NCBI GenBank assembly: GCA_902569975.1
Contig: CACFWD010000007.1
Span: 1 to 46,388 of the forward strand
Direction of reading: 5' to 3'
DNA: 46,388 bases
DNA from: an uncultured Pelagibacteraceae bacterium
GTDB taxonomy: Bacteria > Pseudomonadota > Alphaproteobacteria > Pelagibacterales > Pelagibacteraceae
A program made the position numbers and the translations under genes. A model generated the notes under the pieces. The model did no database searches. It was not told the DNA's origin and saw only the letters and a program-made list of their open reading frames with translations. Below, piece by piece: positions 34,433 to 43,305 of the stretch (the first letter of the stretch is position 1; every line of letters starts with the position of its first letter).

Positions 34433-36797
34433 AATTATTTATTCATTCGTATTTTTATTATTGCACATAAATATATCTTTTTCACAAGATCAAAATTACA
34501 ACTTTCAGACAAAAACAATTGAAATTTCTGAAAACGGTAATTTGGTAAAAGCAAATTTTGGTAAAGTTATATCAATTGATAAGAACTTTGAAGTTAATGC
34601 AAACTATTTTCAGTATAATAAGAATACTAAACTTTTGAAAATCAATGGTGATGGATTAATCTTTATAAGATCTAAAGATCTCAAAATTGAATTTGATAAA
34701 GGATTAGTTGATCAAGAAAAATCTATTTTTGAGGCATATGGAAAAATAAAAGCAAAAAATTTAAATATTAATTTGAATATAGACTCGCAAAAAATAATCT
34801 ATAATTTTAAAGATAACATCCTTCTTTCACCTTTTAAAACTAATCTTGAATATGATTACCAAAAAAATCTGATTGCTAATAGCTTTAAGTATGAAATTGA
34901 TAAAAATTTATTAAAAATAAAAGATCTTAATTTAACTGATGAGAACAAAAATAATATAAAATCATCAATTGCATACATAAATACAAAAACAAATAATCTC
35001 TTTGGAAAAAATATCTTTGTAAGTTTAAATAATCAAACGTTTAATAAAGATAATGAACCAAGATTTAGAGGTAATAGTGTAAGAGATAATGAAAAACAAA
35101 CTGAGGTAACTAAGGGAGTGTTTACTACTTGTAAAAAAAGAGAAGGTTGTCCTCCATGGGAACTATCAGCCAAAAAAATTATTCATGATAAAGAAAATAA
35201 AACTATAAATTATGAAAATGCTATAATAAAAATATACGATAAACCAGTTGCTTATTTTCCGTATTTTTCTCATCCAGATCCAACTACAAAAAGGAAGTCT
35301 GGTTTTCTTACTCCTTCTTTGAAAACCTCATCTAATAGAAAAAATTATTTGAGTTTGCCATATTATTTGGTTTTAGCAGAAAACAAAGATTTGACTTTTT
35401 CTCCAAGGCTTTATGATCATGAAGAAGTGCTATTGCAAACAGAATATCGGCAGGTTGGAAATAATAGTAATCACATTTCGGATTTTAGTTTCAAAATAAA
35501 TGATGATAAGAAATTAAGAAGTCATTTTTTTTATAAATTTGATAAAAATTTTAACCTAGATAATTTTCTACACAGCAAACTTGATCTAAATATTCAAACC
35601 ACAACAAAAGATACATACATCAAGAAAAATAAAATAAAATCTGATATAATAAAAAATGAAAATATTCTTGAAAATTCAGCAAAAATTAACCTTTCTAAAG
35701 ATGACATGTCTATTAATGTTGATGCCTTTTTATACGAAGATCTAAATAAAAATGATAGTGACCGATTTGAGTATATTCTTCCCAATATCAATCTTACAAA
35801 AAAGATCGCTAATAGAACAAGTCTAAATGGAGATTTTTCATTTAAATCGAAGGCACTAGCTAGAAACTACAATACAAACATTTTTGAGACTATCAATATT
35901 AATGACCTTGTTTTTAAATCATATCCTAAAGTCACTTCCAAAGGCTTTTACAATAATTATGAATTTTTTATTAAAAACGCAAATATAAATGCAAAAAATT
36001 CAAAAACTTATAAGAATAAAGAGAACGCTTTTGTTTCAGGGATGCTTCAGTTCAATTCATCAATCCCACTTATTAAAGAAAATGAAAAATACAAAAAAAT
36101 ATCAAAACCCAGATTATCTTTAAAAATATCTCCAGAACACACCAAAGATAACAGTGATGATGATATAAAAATTAATATGAATAATATTTACTCAATTAAT
36201 AGGGCTGTAAGAGATAATGCAATTGAAGGAGGTTTATCTTTAACTTATGGAAATGATTTTTTAGTATTAGATAAAAAGAAATCATCTCAAATACTTAATT
36301 TTAAAATAGCAAATAACCTTAGATTAAGGGAAAATTACGACTTACCAAAAAATAGTCAGATAGGTCAAAAAACATCAAGTATTTTTAACGAAATTTCTTA
36401 TTCTCCAAATAAATTCATAAAAATTGATTATAATTCATCAATAAAAAATAATCTAACTGAGATGAACTATGAAAATATAACAACTGAATTTCGTATAAAC
36501 AATATTGTAACAAGCTTTGATTATTTAAATCAAAATGAGTCCTCAAATGTTTCTTATTTTTCAAATACTACAAAATTAAATTTAGACAAATCTAATAGTC
36601 TTTTATTTTCAACAAGGAAAAATAAGATTATCAATTTAACAGAATATTATAATTTAGCATATCAATATGAAAACGATTGTTTGACTGCATCACTTGAGTA
36701 CAATAAAGAGTATTATAATGATAGAGATTTGAAACCAAACGAAAGCATAGGCGTAAGATTAACCATAATTCCTTTTAAAAATAAGACAAATTTTTAA
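34416..36797 (+). CDS. lptD: Outer-membrane LPS assembly protein LptD
   Basis: A 793-aa protein with a signal peptide (residues 1-24, ending at NISFSQ), a periplasmic OstA/LptA-like jellyroll (about 30-200) and a C-terminal beta-barrel (about 240-793) that inserts LPS into the outer leaflet. VFTTCKKREGCPPWELSA at about residues 233-250 has two Cys, and ENDCLTASLEYNK near the C-terminus has another, consistent with inter-domain disulfides. FPYFSHPDPTTKRKSGFLTP is the conserved barrel entry. The partner lptE is not recognisable here. Either ATG at 34416 or 34422 may start it. Confidence 0.92.
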   Translation: MSMRNKIIYSFVFLLLHINISFSQDQNYNFQTKTIEISENGNLVKANFGKVISIDKNFEVNANYFQYNKNTKLLKINGDGLIFIRSKDLKIEFDKGLVDQEKSIFEAYGKIKAKNLNINLNIDSQKIIYNFKDNILLSPFKTNLEYDYQKNLIANSFKYEIDKNLLKIKDLNLTDENKNNIKSSIAYINTKTNNLFGKNIFVSLNNQTFNKDNEPRFRGNSVRDNEKQTEVTKGVFTTCKKREGCPPWELSAKKIIHDKENKTINYENAIIKIYDKPVAYFPYFSHPDPTTKRKSGFLTPSLKTSSNRKNYLSLPYYLVLAENKDLTFSPRLYDHEEVLLQTEYRQVGNNSNHISDFSFKINDDKKLRSHFFYKFDKNFNLDNFLHSKLDLNIQTTTKDTYIKKNKIKSDIIKNENILENSAKINLSKDDMSINVDAFLYEDLNKNDSDRFEYILPNINLTKKIANRTSLNGDFSFKSKALARNYNTNIFETININDLVFKSYPKVTSKGFYNNYEFFIKNANINAKNSKTYKNKENAFVSGMLQFNSSIPLIKENEKYKKISKPRLSLKISPEHTKDNSDDDIKINMNNIYSINRAVRDNAIEGGLSLTYGNDFLVLDKKKSSQILNFKIANNLRLRENYDLPKNSQIGQKTSSIFNEISYSPNKFIKIDYNSSIKNNLTEMNYENITTEFRINNIVTSFDYLNQNESSNVSYFSNTTKLNLDKSNSLLFSTRKNKIINLTEYYNLAYQYENDCLTASLEYNKEYYNDRDLKPNESIGVRLTIIPFKNKTNF

Positions 36798-36803
36798 AAA
36801 CTA

Positions 36804-37736
36804 ATGATTAAGAAGTTTTTCATAATTAATTTTATTATTTTTATTCAATTTTCTTTATTAAATAAATCATTTGCAAATTTCAGAATTATTGCATCAGTCA
36901 ATGAGGAAATAATAACTAATTTTGATGTTCTCAAAGAAAGTAGATACTTAAAAGTACTAAATCCTAATCTTCAAAATTTTGAACAAAGAAAACTTCAAAT
37001 GTTAGCTAAAGAGTCTTTAATAAAACAAATAATAAAAAAAAAAGAAATTTCAAAATTTATAAACTTGGATAGTGAAAATCCATTTTTAGATGAATATCTA
37101 AAGAATTTAATAACGAAACTCGGATATAAAACAATAAAAGATTTTAATAATGTTTTGCTAGAAAGTGAAACTTACTCATTAGAAGATGTAAGATATAAAA
37201 TTAAAATTGAACTTTTTTGGAATGAATTGATTTTTGATAAATATAATGACCAGGTATCAATAAATAGAGAAAAGTTAATTGAAAAAATAAATAGTATGAA
37301 AAACAAAGAAAAAAAAGAATTTTTTTTATCAGAAATAGTTTTTAAAAAAAAAATCGATGAAACAATAGAGCAATCAATTGCTAAAATTAGAAAAAGTATT
37401 GATGAAATTGGATTTAATAATTCAGCAAATATTTACAGTATATCTGAAAGTTCTAAATATGGAGGAAAAATAGGTTGGGTAAATGAAGACTCTCTATCAA
37501 AAAAAATTTATGAAAATATAATCAATCTTGAAAATAATGAATATTCAAATGTAATGAATCTAAATAATAATTTAGTAATATTAAAAGTTGAAGATCACAG
37601 AATTGTTAAAAATACAGTAGATAAAAAAAAAGAACTTGAGAGATTAATTCAAATAGAAAAAAATAATAAATTAGTTAAATTTTCAAGAATTTATTTTAAC
37701 AAAGTAAAAATTCAATATCAAATAAATGAAAAATAA
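36804..37736 (+). CDS. surA: SurA-like periplasmic chaperone / peptidyl-prolyl isomerase
   Basis: A 310-aa protein with a signal peptide (residues 1-24, ending KSFA), a SurA N-terminal chaperone domain (RIIASVNEEIITNFDVLKES onward to about 150) and a single parvulin domain (about 170-270, with FFLSEIVFKK and SKYGGKIGWVNEDSLS). E. coli SurA has two parvulin domains; one is common in alphaproteobacteria. It would escort LptD and other barrels to the Bam complex, fitting its place after lptD. It overlaps pdxA by 11 bp. Confidence 0.88.
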   Translation: MIKKFFIINFIIFIQFSLLNKSFANFRIIASVNEEIITNFDVLKESRYLKVLNPNLQNFEQRKLQMLAKESLIKQIIKKKEISKFINLDSENPFLDEYLKNLITKLGYKTIKDFNNVLLESETYSLEDVRYKIKIELFWNELIFDKYNDQVSINREKLIEKINSMKNKEKKEFFLSEIVFKKKIDETIEQSIAKIRKSIDEIGFNNSANIYSISESSKYGGKIGWVNEDSLSKKIYENIINLENNEYSNVMNLNNNLVILKVEDHRIVKNTVDKKKELERLIQIEKNNKLVKFSRIYFNKVKIQYQINEK

Positions 37737-38688
37737 ATCAATTATTGTAATAGCTGGTGAACCAAAAAGTGTTTTTTTAGAAATATTTTTTAAAGCATTA
37801 AAAAAAAATAAATTTAAATCACCAATAATTTTAATTTGTTGCAAAAAAATTTTAGTTAAAGAAATGAAAAAAAACAAATTTAAAAAAAAGTTAAATATAA
37901 TAGAGAAAGAAAATCTAAAAAATTACAAATTAAATAATAATAAAATAAATCTGATTAATGTTGAATATTCAAAATTTAGTCAAAAATTAAATAATAAATT
38001 GACCAATCAATACTTAATTAAATCTTTTAAATTAGCTCTAAAAATAATTAAAAATGATTATTCTTATAAATTAATTAATGGCCCAATTAACAAAACATCA
38101 TTTTTAAATAAAAAATTTCTAGGAGTCACTGAATATATTTCAAAAAAATGTAATATTAAAAATACTGGTATGTTAATTTATAATAAAGACTTATCTGTAT
38201 GTCCATTAACAACACATTTACCCTTAAAACTTATACACAAAAAAATAAATAAAAAACTTATTGAGGAAAAAATTCAACTTATAAATTTTTTTTACAAAAA
38301 AAAACTGAAATTTAAACCTAAAATTGGTGTCACAGGAATGAACCCTCATTGTGAAAGTATTTTACGATTTAATGAGGACGATAAAATAGTATCTAGAGCA
38401 ATAATTTCTCAAAAAAAACAAGGTATAACTGTTTCAGGTCCTTATCCTGCTGATACAATTTTTTTAAAAGATAATAGAAAAAAGTTTGATGTTATACTTG
38501 GAATGTATCATGATCAAGTATTAACACCTATTAAAACTTTATTTGAATTCAATGCTATTAATATTACAATGGGGTTACCTTTTCTGAGAATAACTCCAGA
38601 TCATGGTCCTAACGAAAAAATGATTAATAAAAATATTTCAAATCCAATTAGTTTAGTTAAAGCTTTAAGTTTTTTAGATAGATTTTGA
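37726..38688 (+). CDS. pdxA: 4-hydroxythreonine-4-phosphate dehydrogenase
   Basis: Oxidises 4-phosphohydroxythreonine in the DXP-dependent route to pyridoxal phosphate. The 320-aa protein has the isocitrate-dehydrogenase-like fold; the metal-binding His residues are in TTHLPLKLIHKK, GVTGMNPHCES and GMYHDQVLTPIKTL, and the C-terminus has ITPDHGPNEKMI in place of the more usual TS-DHGTA-type loop. LINGPINKTSF is the substrate loop. The N-terminal third is poorly conserved and very Lys rich. Its stop overlaps the ksgA start (TTGA). PdxA-KsgA adjacency is widely conserved. Confidence 0.92.
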   Translation: MKNKSIIVIAGEPKSVFLEIFFKALKKNKFKSPIILICCKKILVKEMKKNKFKKKLNIIEKENLKNYKLNNNKINLINVEYSKFSQKLNNKLTNQYLIKSFKLALKIIKNDYSYKLINGPINKTSFLNKKFLGVTEYISKKCNIKNTGMLIYNKDLSVCPLTTHLPLKLIHKKINKKLIEEKIQLINFFYKKKLKFKPKIGVTGMNPHCESILRFNEDDKIVSRAIISQKKQGITVSGPYPADTIFLKDNRKKFDVILGMYHDQVLTPIKTLFEFNAINITMGLPFLRITPDHGPNEKMINKNISNPISLVKALSFLDRF

Positions 38689-39473
38689 TAAAACCAAAAA
38701 AAAGTCTAGGTCAAAATTTTTTAATAGATCAAAAAATTATTGATAAAATTACAAATGCCGTTGAGATAAAAAACAGACCTATTTTAGAAATAGGTCCTGG
38801 AACAGGAAATTTAACAAGAAGTATTATAAAAAAAAAACCAAAAAAAATACTAGTTATAGAAAAAGACAAGAAACTAGTTGATTTTCTATATAAAAATTTT
38901 GGATCTGATATCGAAATAATTTACGAAGACGTTTTAAAAGTAAATGAAAACAAACTTGAAAAAGACCCTTTAACAGTTTTTGGTAATTTACCCTACAATA
39001 TTTCAACTGAAATTTTATGTAAATGGATTTTAAATATTGATAGAAATAAATTTTGGTTTGAATCTCTTGTACTAATGTTTCAAAAGGAGGTTGCTGATAG
39101 AATTATTTCTGATTTCAATTCAAAAAACTATGGAAGATTATCTATTTTAGCTAATTGGAAACTCAGTATGAAAAAAATTTGTGATATAATGCCATCTAGT
39201 TTTTATCCTAAGCCTAAAATTTTAAGTAGCGTTTTATTGATTAAGCCAAAGTTAAATTTTTTTCCATTAAAAGATCCCAAGAATTTAGAGAAATTAACCA
39301 GACTATTTTTTATGCATAGACGTAAAATGTTAAAAAAACCTTACAGAAATTTATTTAAAGGTAATATTGAGGTTGCTGAAAAACTTAAAATTAATCTTAA
39401 TTTACGACCACAAAATTTGGATTTTATGACTTATTATAGACTTACAGAGGAATATGAAAAATTAAGAGGTTAA
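38685..39473 (+). CDS. rsmA: 16S rRNA dimethyladenosine transferase RsmA/KsgA
   Basis: Dimethylates two adjacent adenines in helix 45 of 16S rRNA during 30S assembly. The 262-aa protein starts [13 protein letters not shown], then [13 protein letters not shown] as SAM motif I and [10 protein letters not shown] carrying the NLPY catalytic motif. The C-terminal domain has [13 protein letters not shown]. Translation begins at TTG (38685), sharing 4 bp with the pdxA stop; no better start exists before the conserved Gln-Asn-Phe. Its end overlaps convergent gmk by 12 bp. Confidence 0.95.
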   Translation: MIKPKKSLGQNFLIDQKIIDKITNAVEIKNRPILEIGPGTGNLTRSIIKKKPKKILVIEKDKKLVDFLYKNFGSDIEIIYEDVLKVNENKLEKDPLTVFGNLPYNISTEILCKWILNIDRNKFWFESLVLMFQKEVADRIISDFNSKNYGRLSILANWKLSMKKICDIMPSSFYPKPKILSSVLLIKPKLNFFPLKDPKNLEKLTRLFFMHRRKMLKKPYRNLFKGNIEVAEKLKINLNLRPQNLDFMTYYRLTEEYEKLRG

Positions 39474-40094
39474 ATTATTCACATGTTTTCTAACATATTC
39501 CAAATCATAGTCTTTTGATCCATTATTAATTTCGGCAGTTATCAAGTTTTGAATCTTATTAAAACAAGATTGTATATCATCATTAATTACTACATAATTA
39601 TAATTAATCCAATGAAGCACATCTCTCTCAAATTGCTTCATTCTCTCTTCAACTATTAGCTTATCTTTCATATCCCTATTTGATAACCTTTCATACAAAA
39701 TTTCTTTGCTTGGTGGTAAAATAAAAAATGTTATCAATTTAAAATCTAAGTTTTTGTTTTTAATTTGATCAGCTCCCTGCCAATCTATATCAAATAAAAC
39801 ATTTTTTCCTTTGTTTAACTTATCAATTACTGGCGTCCTAGTTGTCCCATAATAATTATTAAATACTTTAGCATATTCAAGAAATTCATCGTTTTTAATT
39901 AATCTATTAAATTCTTGATCTGAAACAAAATAATAATCTTTACCTGAGGTTTCATTAGAGCGAGGTTGTCTTGTTGTGTGAGATACAGAAATCTCAAAAT
40001 TATCTTTTTTTGATAGTAAATTTACTAAAGTTGTTTTTCCTGCTCCAGATGGAGAGGACAAAATTACCATTATCCCATCATTTGAAGTGGGCAT
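39462..40094 (-). CDS. gmk: Guanylate kinase
   Basis: Converts GMP to GDP with ATP. The 210-aa P-loop kinase has [15 protein letters not shown] near residue 11, [19 protein letters not shown] as the GMP-binding domain, and [13 protein letters not shown]. Length fits from the first ATG; an internal ATG at codon 9 (MVILSSPSG) is a possible alternative because neither has a clear Shine-Dalgarno. It lies 12 bp after acpP on the same strand. The fabF and mltG genes usual in this gap in alphaproteobacteria are missing. Confidence 0.95.
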   Translation of the reverse strand: MPTSNDGIMVILSSPSGAGKTTLVNLLSKKDNFEISVSHTTRQPRSNETSGKDYYFVSDQEFNRLIKNDEFLEYAKVFNNYYGTTRTPVIDKLNKGKNVLFDIDWQGADQIKNKNLDFKLITFFILPPSKEILYERLSNRDMKDKLIVEERMKQFERDVLHWINYNYVVINDDIQSCFNKIQNLITAEINNGSKDYDLEYVRKHVNNLTS

Positions 40095-40106
40095 CGAGAA
40101 TTTATT

Positions 40107-40346
40107 TTAATTTGCTTTGCCTTCAATAAATTTAACAGCATCACCAACTGTTAAAATTTTTTCAGCTTCACTATCGGAAATTTCTGAACCAAATTCTTCT
40201 TCAAAAGCCATTACTAATTCTACTGTGTCTAAACTATCTGCTCCCAGATCATCTATAAAACTAGACTCCTCTGTCACTTTTGCCTCATCTATTCCTAAAT
40301 GATCAGCAACTATTTTTTTTACTTTGCTTGAAACATCTTCTGACAT
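40107..40346 (-). CDS. acpP: Acyl carrier protein
   Basis: A 79-aa acidic four-helix protein that carries acyl chains on 4'-phosphopantetheine during fatty acid synthesis. [19 protein letters not shown] contains the Ser of the DSL modification motif near residue 39. AAGGAT lies six bases before the ATG. It is preceded by fabG and fabD on the same strand, so fabD-fabG-acpP form the local fatty acid cluster. Confidence 0.97.
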   Translation of the reverse strand: MSEDVSSKVKKIVADHLGIDEAKVTEESSFIDDLGADSLDTVELVMAFEEEFGSEISDSEAEKILTVGDAVKFIEGKAN

Positions 40347-40394
40347 ATTGATCCTTTTGTTATAAATTTGTTAATAGTTTAATTACTTATTTTG

Positions 40395-41129
40395 TCAAGC
40401 CATATACATACCCCCATTAACATGCAAAGTTTCACCATTAATATAGTCAGAACTGTCTGAGGCTAAAAAAAGAACTGAATTTGCAATATCCTCTGGGTTT
40501 CCCAATTTTGCTGAAGGAATTTTTGAGATTATATTTTCTTTAAATTTTTCATCTATCTTATCAGTCATTGCTGTTTTGATAAATCCAGGTGAAATACAAT
40601 TAACATTAATATTTTTTTTTGCATACTCCATTGCTAAACTCTTGGACATTGCTACTATTCCTGCTTTAGAGGCTGTATAATTTGTTTGTCCCAAATTTCC
40701 TGTATGACCTACGACTGAAGTAATATTAATTATTTTACCTTTTTTATTCTTAAGCATCTTTTTAATCGCAAATTTACACATTAAAAAAGTAGATGTTAAA
40801 TTTATATCTATTACTTTTTTCCACTCTTCAATACTCATTCTAATTGCTAAATTATCTTGAGTGATACCTGCGTTATTTACAATGCAATCAAGGCCACCTA
40901 ATTCATGAGAAGCATTTTCAATAAATTCCTCAATTTTATCTATTTGAGAAATATCAAATTTTAAAATTTTAATTTTTTCAAATTTGTTTTTTAATTGCTC
41001 AAGTTTTTCCATTTTTGTACCTGAAGCTAATACATTAACTCCATATTCATTAAGTTTTTCAACAATAGAACTTCCAATTCCACCTGATGCGCCCGTTACA
41101 ATAATATTTTTATTCTCTAAATCTTTCAT
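40395..41129 (-). CDS. fabG: 3-oxoacyl-ACP reductase FabG
   Basis: An NADPH-dependent short-chain dehydrogenase (244 aa) that reduces 3-ketoacyl-ACP. TGASGGIGSSIVEKL is the cofactor loop, NNAGITQDNL the conserved NNAG, and the catalytic Ser/Tyr/Lys are in NITSVVGHTG and TNYTASKAG. The C-terminal INGETLHVNGGMYMA is typical of FabG. Context between fabD and acpP makes the role firm. It overlaps fabD by 4 bp. Confidence 0.96.
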   Translation of the reverse strand: MKDLENKNIIVTGASGGIGSSIVEKLNEYGVNVLASGTKMEKLEQLKNKFEKIKILKFDISQIDKIEEFIENASHELGGLDCIVNNAGITQDNLAIRMSIEEWKKVIDINLTSTFLMCKFAIKKMLKNKKGKIINITSVVGHTGNLGQTNYTASKAGIVAMSKSLAMEYAKKNINVNCISPGFIKTAMTDKIDEKFKENIISKIPSAKLGNPEDIANSVLFLASDSSDYINGETLHVNGGMYMA

Positions 41130-42052
41130 ATTTTAATATTCTTTATTTCTTCTTCGCAATTTATTGAGTAAACCTCAACTTGTTTATTAATTCTTTTTAC
41201 TAAACCAGATAAAACTTTTCCAGGACCAATTTCTATAAATTGAATAATACCTTTATTTACCATATTTATCACACTTTCTCTCCATCTAACTCTATTTTCA
41301 ATTTGCTTTACAAGCAGATCTTTTAATTCATCAGCATTAAAAATTTCATCAGCAGTAATATTTGATATCAAGGTATTACTTCCTTTTTTAAATTTTAATT
41401 TAGAGAGCTCTTCTCTCATGATATCTGTGGCCCTATTCATCAAACTACTATGAAATGGTGCACTCACTGGAAGTTTAATATTTTTAATTTTTTTTTCTTT
41501 TAATAAAAAACTTAAATTATTTAAATCTTGTGTTTTTCCACTTAATACAATTTGGCCATCTGAATTATCATTTGCAACTTCAACTTTAAAATTATTTTGA
41601 TTTTCATTTAATATATTTTCTATCTGCTCAATTGCAGTTCCTAGAACTGCAATCATTCCACCTTCGTCTTGAGGTACAGAGTTTTGCATTGCTTTACCTC
41701 TTATTTTTAAAATCTTAATTGTATCTTTGAAATCTAAATATCCAGCACATGCGATTGCTGAATATTCTCCAAGAGAATGTCCAGCAAAAAATTTTGCCTT
41801 GTTTAAATCTATATTAAATTCTTTTTTAATAACTTGAAAAATTGAATAACTGATTAAGAAAATTGCTGGCTGTGTATTTTCAGTTAAATCCAATTCCTCT
41901 TTGGGACCCTCCAATATTATTTTTGATAATTTTGTATTAAGCGCTTCATCCGCCTCTTTAAATAAATCTTTTACAAGATCATAATTTTGATAAAATTCTT
42001 TTCCCATAGCCACAGATTGCGAACCTTGTCCTGGAAAAATTACTGAAAACAT
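41126..42052 (-). CDS. fabD: Malonyl-CoA:ACP transacylase FabD
   Basis: Moves malonyl from CoA to ACP to supply elongation units. The 308-aa protein opens with SVIFPGQGSQSVAMGKEF; the nucleophile is in FAGHSLGEYSAI near residue 92, and the catalytic His is in VSAPFHSSLM near 200. It is first in fabD-fabG-acpP and diverges from rpsF over 87 bp. Confidence 0.97.
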   Translation of the reverse strand: MFSVIFPGQGSQSVAMGKEFYQNYDLVKDLFKEADEALNTKLSKIILEGPKEELDLTENTQPAIFLISYSIFQVIKKEFNIDLNKAKFFAGHSLGEYSAIACAGYLDFKDTIKILKIRGKAMQNSVPQDEGGMIAVLGTAIEQIENILNENQNNFKVEVANDNSDGQIVLSGKTQDLNNLSFLLKEKKIKNIKLPVSAPFHSSLMNRATDIMREELSKLKFKKGSNTLISNITADEIFNADELKDLLVKQIENRVRWRESVINMVNKGIIQFIEIGPGKVLSGLVKRINKQVEVYSINCEEEIKNIKI

Positions 42053-42101
42053 ATAAAAATATATTTAAATTTTAGCCTTTTTAGTGTTGTAATTGAAGAT
42101 T

Positions 42102-42107
42102 TATAAT
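42102..42107 (+). promoter_or_regulatory. -10 element of the rpsF operon promoter
   Basis: A perfect TATAAT lies 32 bases before the rpsF ATG, leaving a leader of about 26 nt. The -35 is weak (TTTTAG or TTTTTA at 17-18 bp). I do not see a convincing S6:S18-binding leader structure in the short 5' region. Confidence 0.5.
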
Positions 42108-42139
42108 AGTATATCCTCACGTTTTATTAAAGAACTTAA

Positions 42140-42502
42140 ATGAATTTATACGAACATACAATTATTGCTAGACAAGATGCATCACCTAGTGAGCTTAAGC
42201 AACTTACTGAAAAATATTCAAAAATTGTTGAAAAAAATGAGGGTGAAATAGTTAAGGCTGAAAACTGGGGACTGCTTAATCTTTCTTATTTAATTAGAAA
42301 AAATAAAAAAGGAAGTTACATTCATTTTAAAATTAAAGGAAAAGGGAAAGTGATAGAAGAACTAGAAAAAAATGAAGCTTTAGATAAAAAATTATTAAGA
42401 TATTTAACTGTAAAAGTTAAAAATTTTGACCTGGAGACAAATTACTTTGCTAGAAAAGAAGATGGTGAAAAGTTTGAAAAGAAAGAAAAAATACCAAATT
42501 AA
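42140..42502 (+). CDS. rpsF: 30S ribosomal protein S6
   Basis: A 120-aa platform protein of the small subunit that binds 16S rRNA as a pair with S18. [14 protein letters not shown] starts the ferredoxin-like fold; [19 protein letters not shown] and YIHFKIKG are family segments. The C-terminal 20 residues are Lys/Glu rich. It is first in rpsF-rpsR-rplI-dnaB. Confidence 0.97.
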   Translation: MNLYEHTIIARQDASPSELKQLTEKYSKIVEKNEGEIVKAENWGLLNLSYLIRKNKKGSYIHFKIKGKGKVIEELEKNEALDKKLLRYLTVKVKNFDLETNYFARKEDGEKFEKKEKIPN

Positions 42503-42504
42503 TT

Positions 42505-42777
42505 ATGCCAAAAAGACAAAGTGGAAATAAAAGAAATAAACAGAGTAATTTCGCTAAATTAAGTATTTTTCAACCAAATAAATATAAATTTAAAAAAAGT
42601 TGTCCTTTATCAGTAAAAGGTGCACCAAAAGTTGATTATAAAAATATTAAATTACTCAAAAAATATATATCTGAAAACGGTAAAATTTTACCTTCGAGAA
42701 TTACAAATGTAAGTCAAAAAAAACAAAGAGAGCTATCACTTTCTATAAAAAGAGCCAGAAACTTGGCATTACTATAA
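42505..42777 (+). CDS. rpsR: 30S ribosomal protein S18
   Basis: A basic 90-aa partner of S6 in the 30S platform. [19 protein letters not shown] and [20 protein letters not shown] are the conserved S18 core; KSCPLSV is the N-terminal Cys-containing part. It lies 2 bp after rpsF and 2 bp before rplI. Confidence 0.97.
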   Translation: MPKRQSGNKRNKQSNFAKLSIFQPNKYKFKKSCPLSVKGAPKVDYKNIKLLKKYISENGKILPSRITNVSQKKQRELSLSIKRARNLALL

Positions 42778-42779
42778 TT

Positions 42780-43238
42780 ATGAAAGTAATCTTATTAGAA
42801 AACGTTAAAAGAATTGGATCAATTGGGGAAGTAATTGATGTAAAAAGAGGTTTTGCTAGAAACTTTCTTATTGCAAACAAAAAAGCATTATATGCATCTA
42901 AAGAAAATATCAAAGAGGTTGAAAAAATTAAATCAGATCTAGCAAAAAAAGATAATGATAAAAAAGCTGAAGCACAAAAGATTTTAGCTAAAATTAATAA
43001 CAAAGAATATTTAGTAAAAAAACTTAGTACCGAAAATAATGAATTATATGGTTCAGTTAAACCGACTGAGATATCAAAATTAATTCAAGAGACAAATAAA
43101 ATTGACATTAAACCATCAATGATACAACCAATTCAAGAAATAAAAGCTTTAGGAAAACATAAGGTAAAAATTTCTTTACACTCTGCAGTTGATGCTGAAA
43201 TAATGATTAATGTGCAATCTGCTGAATCTATTCAATAA
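42780..43238 (+). CDS. rplI: 50S ribosomal protein L9
   Basis: A 152-aa protein with the two-domain dumbbell of L9. The N-terminal domain has VILLENVKRIGSIGEVIDVK and GFARNFLIANKKAL, a long Lys-rich helix follows (residues 45-75), and the C-terminal domain has NELYGSVKPTEISKLI and LGKHKVKISLHSAVDAEI. It is complete. Confidence 0.97.
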   Translation: MKVILLENVKRIGSIGEVIDVKRGFARNFLIANKKALYASKENIKEVEKIKSDLAKKDNDKKAEAQKILAKINNKEYLVKKLSTENNELYGSVKPTEISKLIQETNKIDIKPSMIQPIQEIKALGKHKVKISLHSAVDAEIMINVQSAESIQ

Positions 43239-43305
43239 TTATACAATTTCATCCACAGTAACATTTTTAAATTTTTAATAAAAGTTTTTCATGTAGATTA
43301 TTTAA

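Noticed and set aside
43249..43257. TCATCCACA before dnaB, one mismatch from a DnaA box
   Set aside because: Single copy, no cluster, no AT-rich unwinding element or origin genes beyond dnaB; chance is likely.
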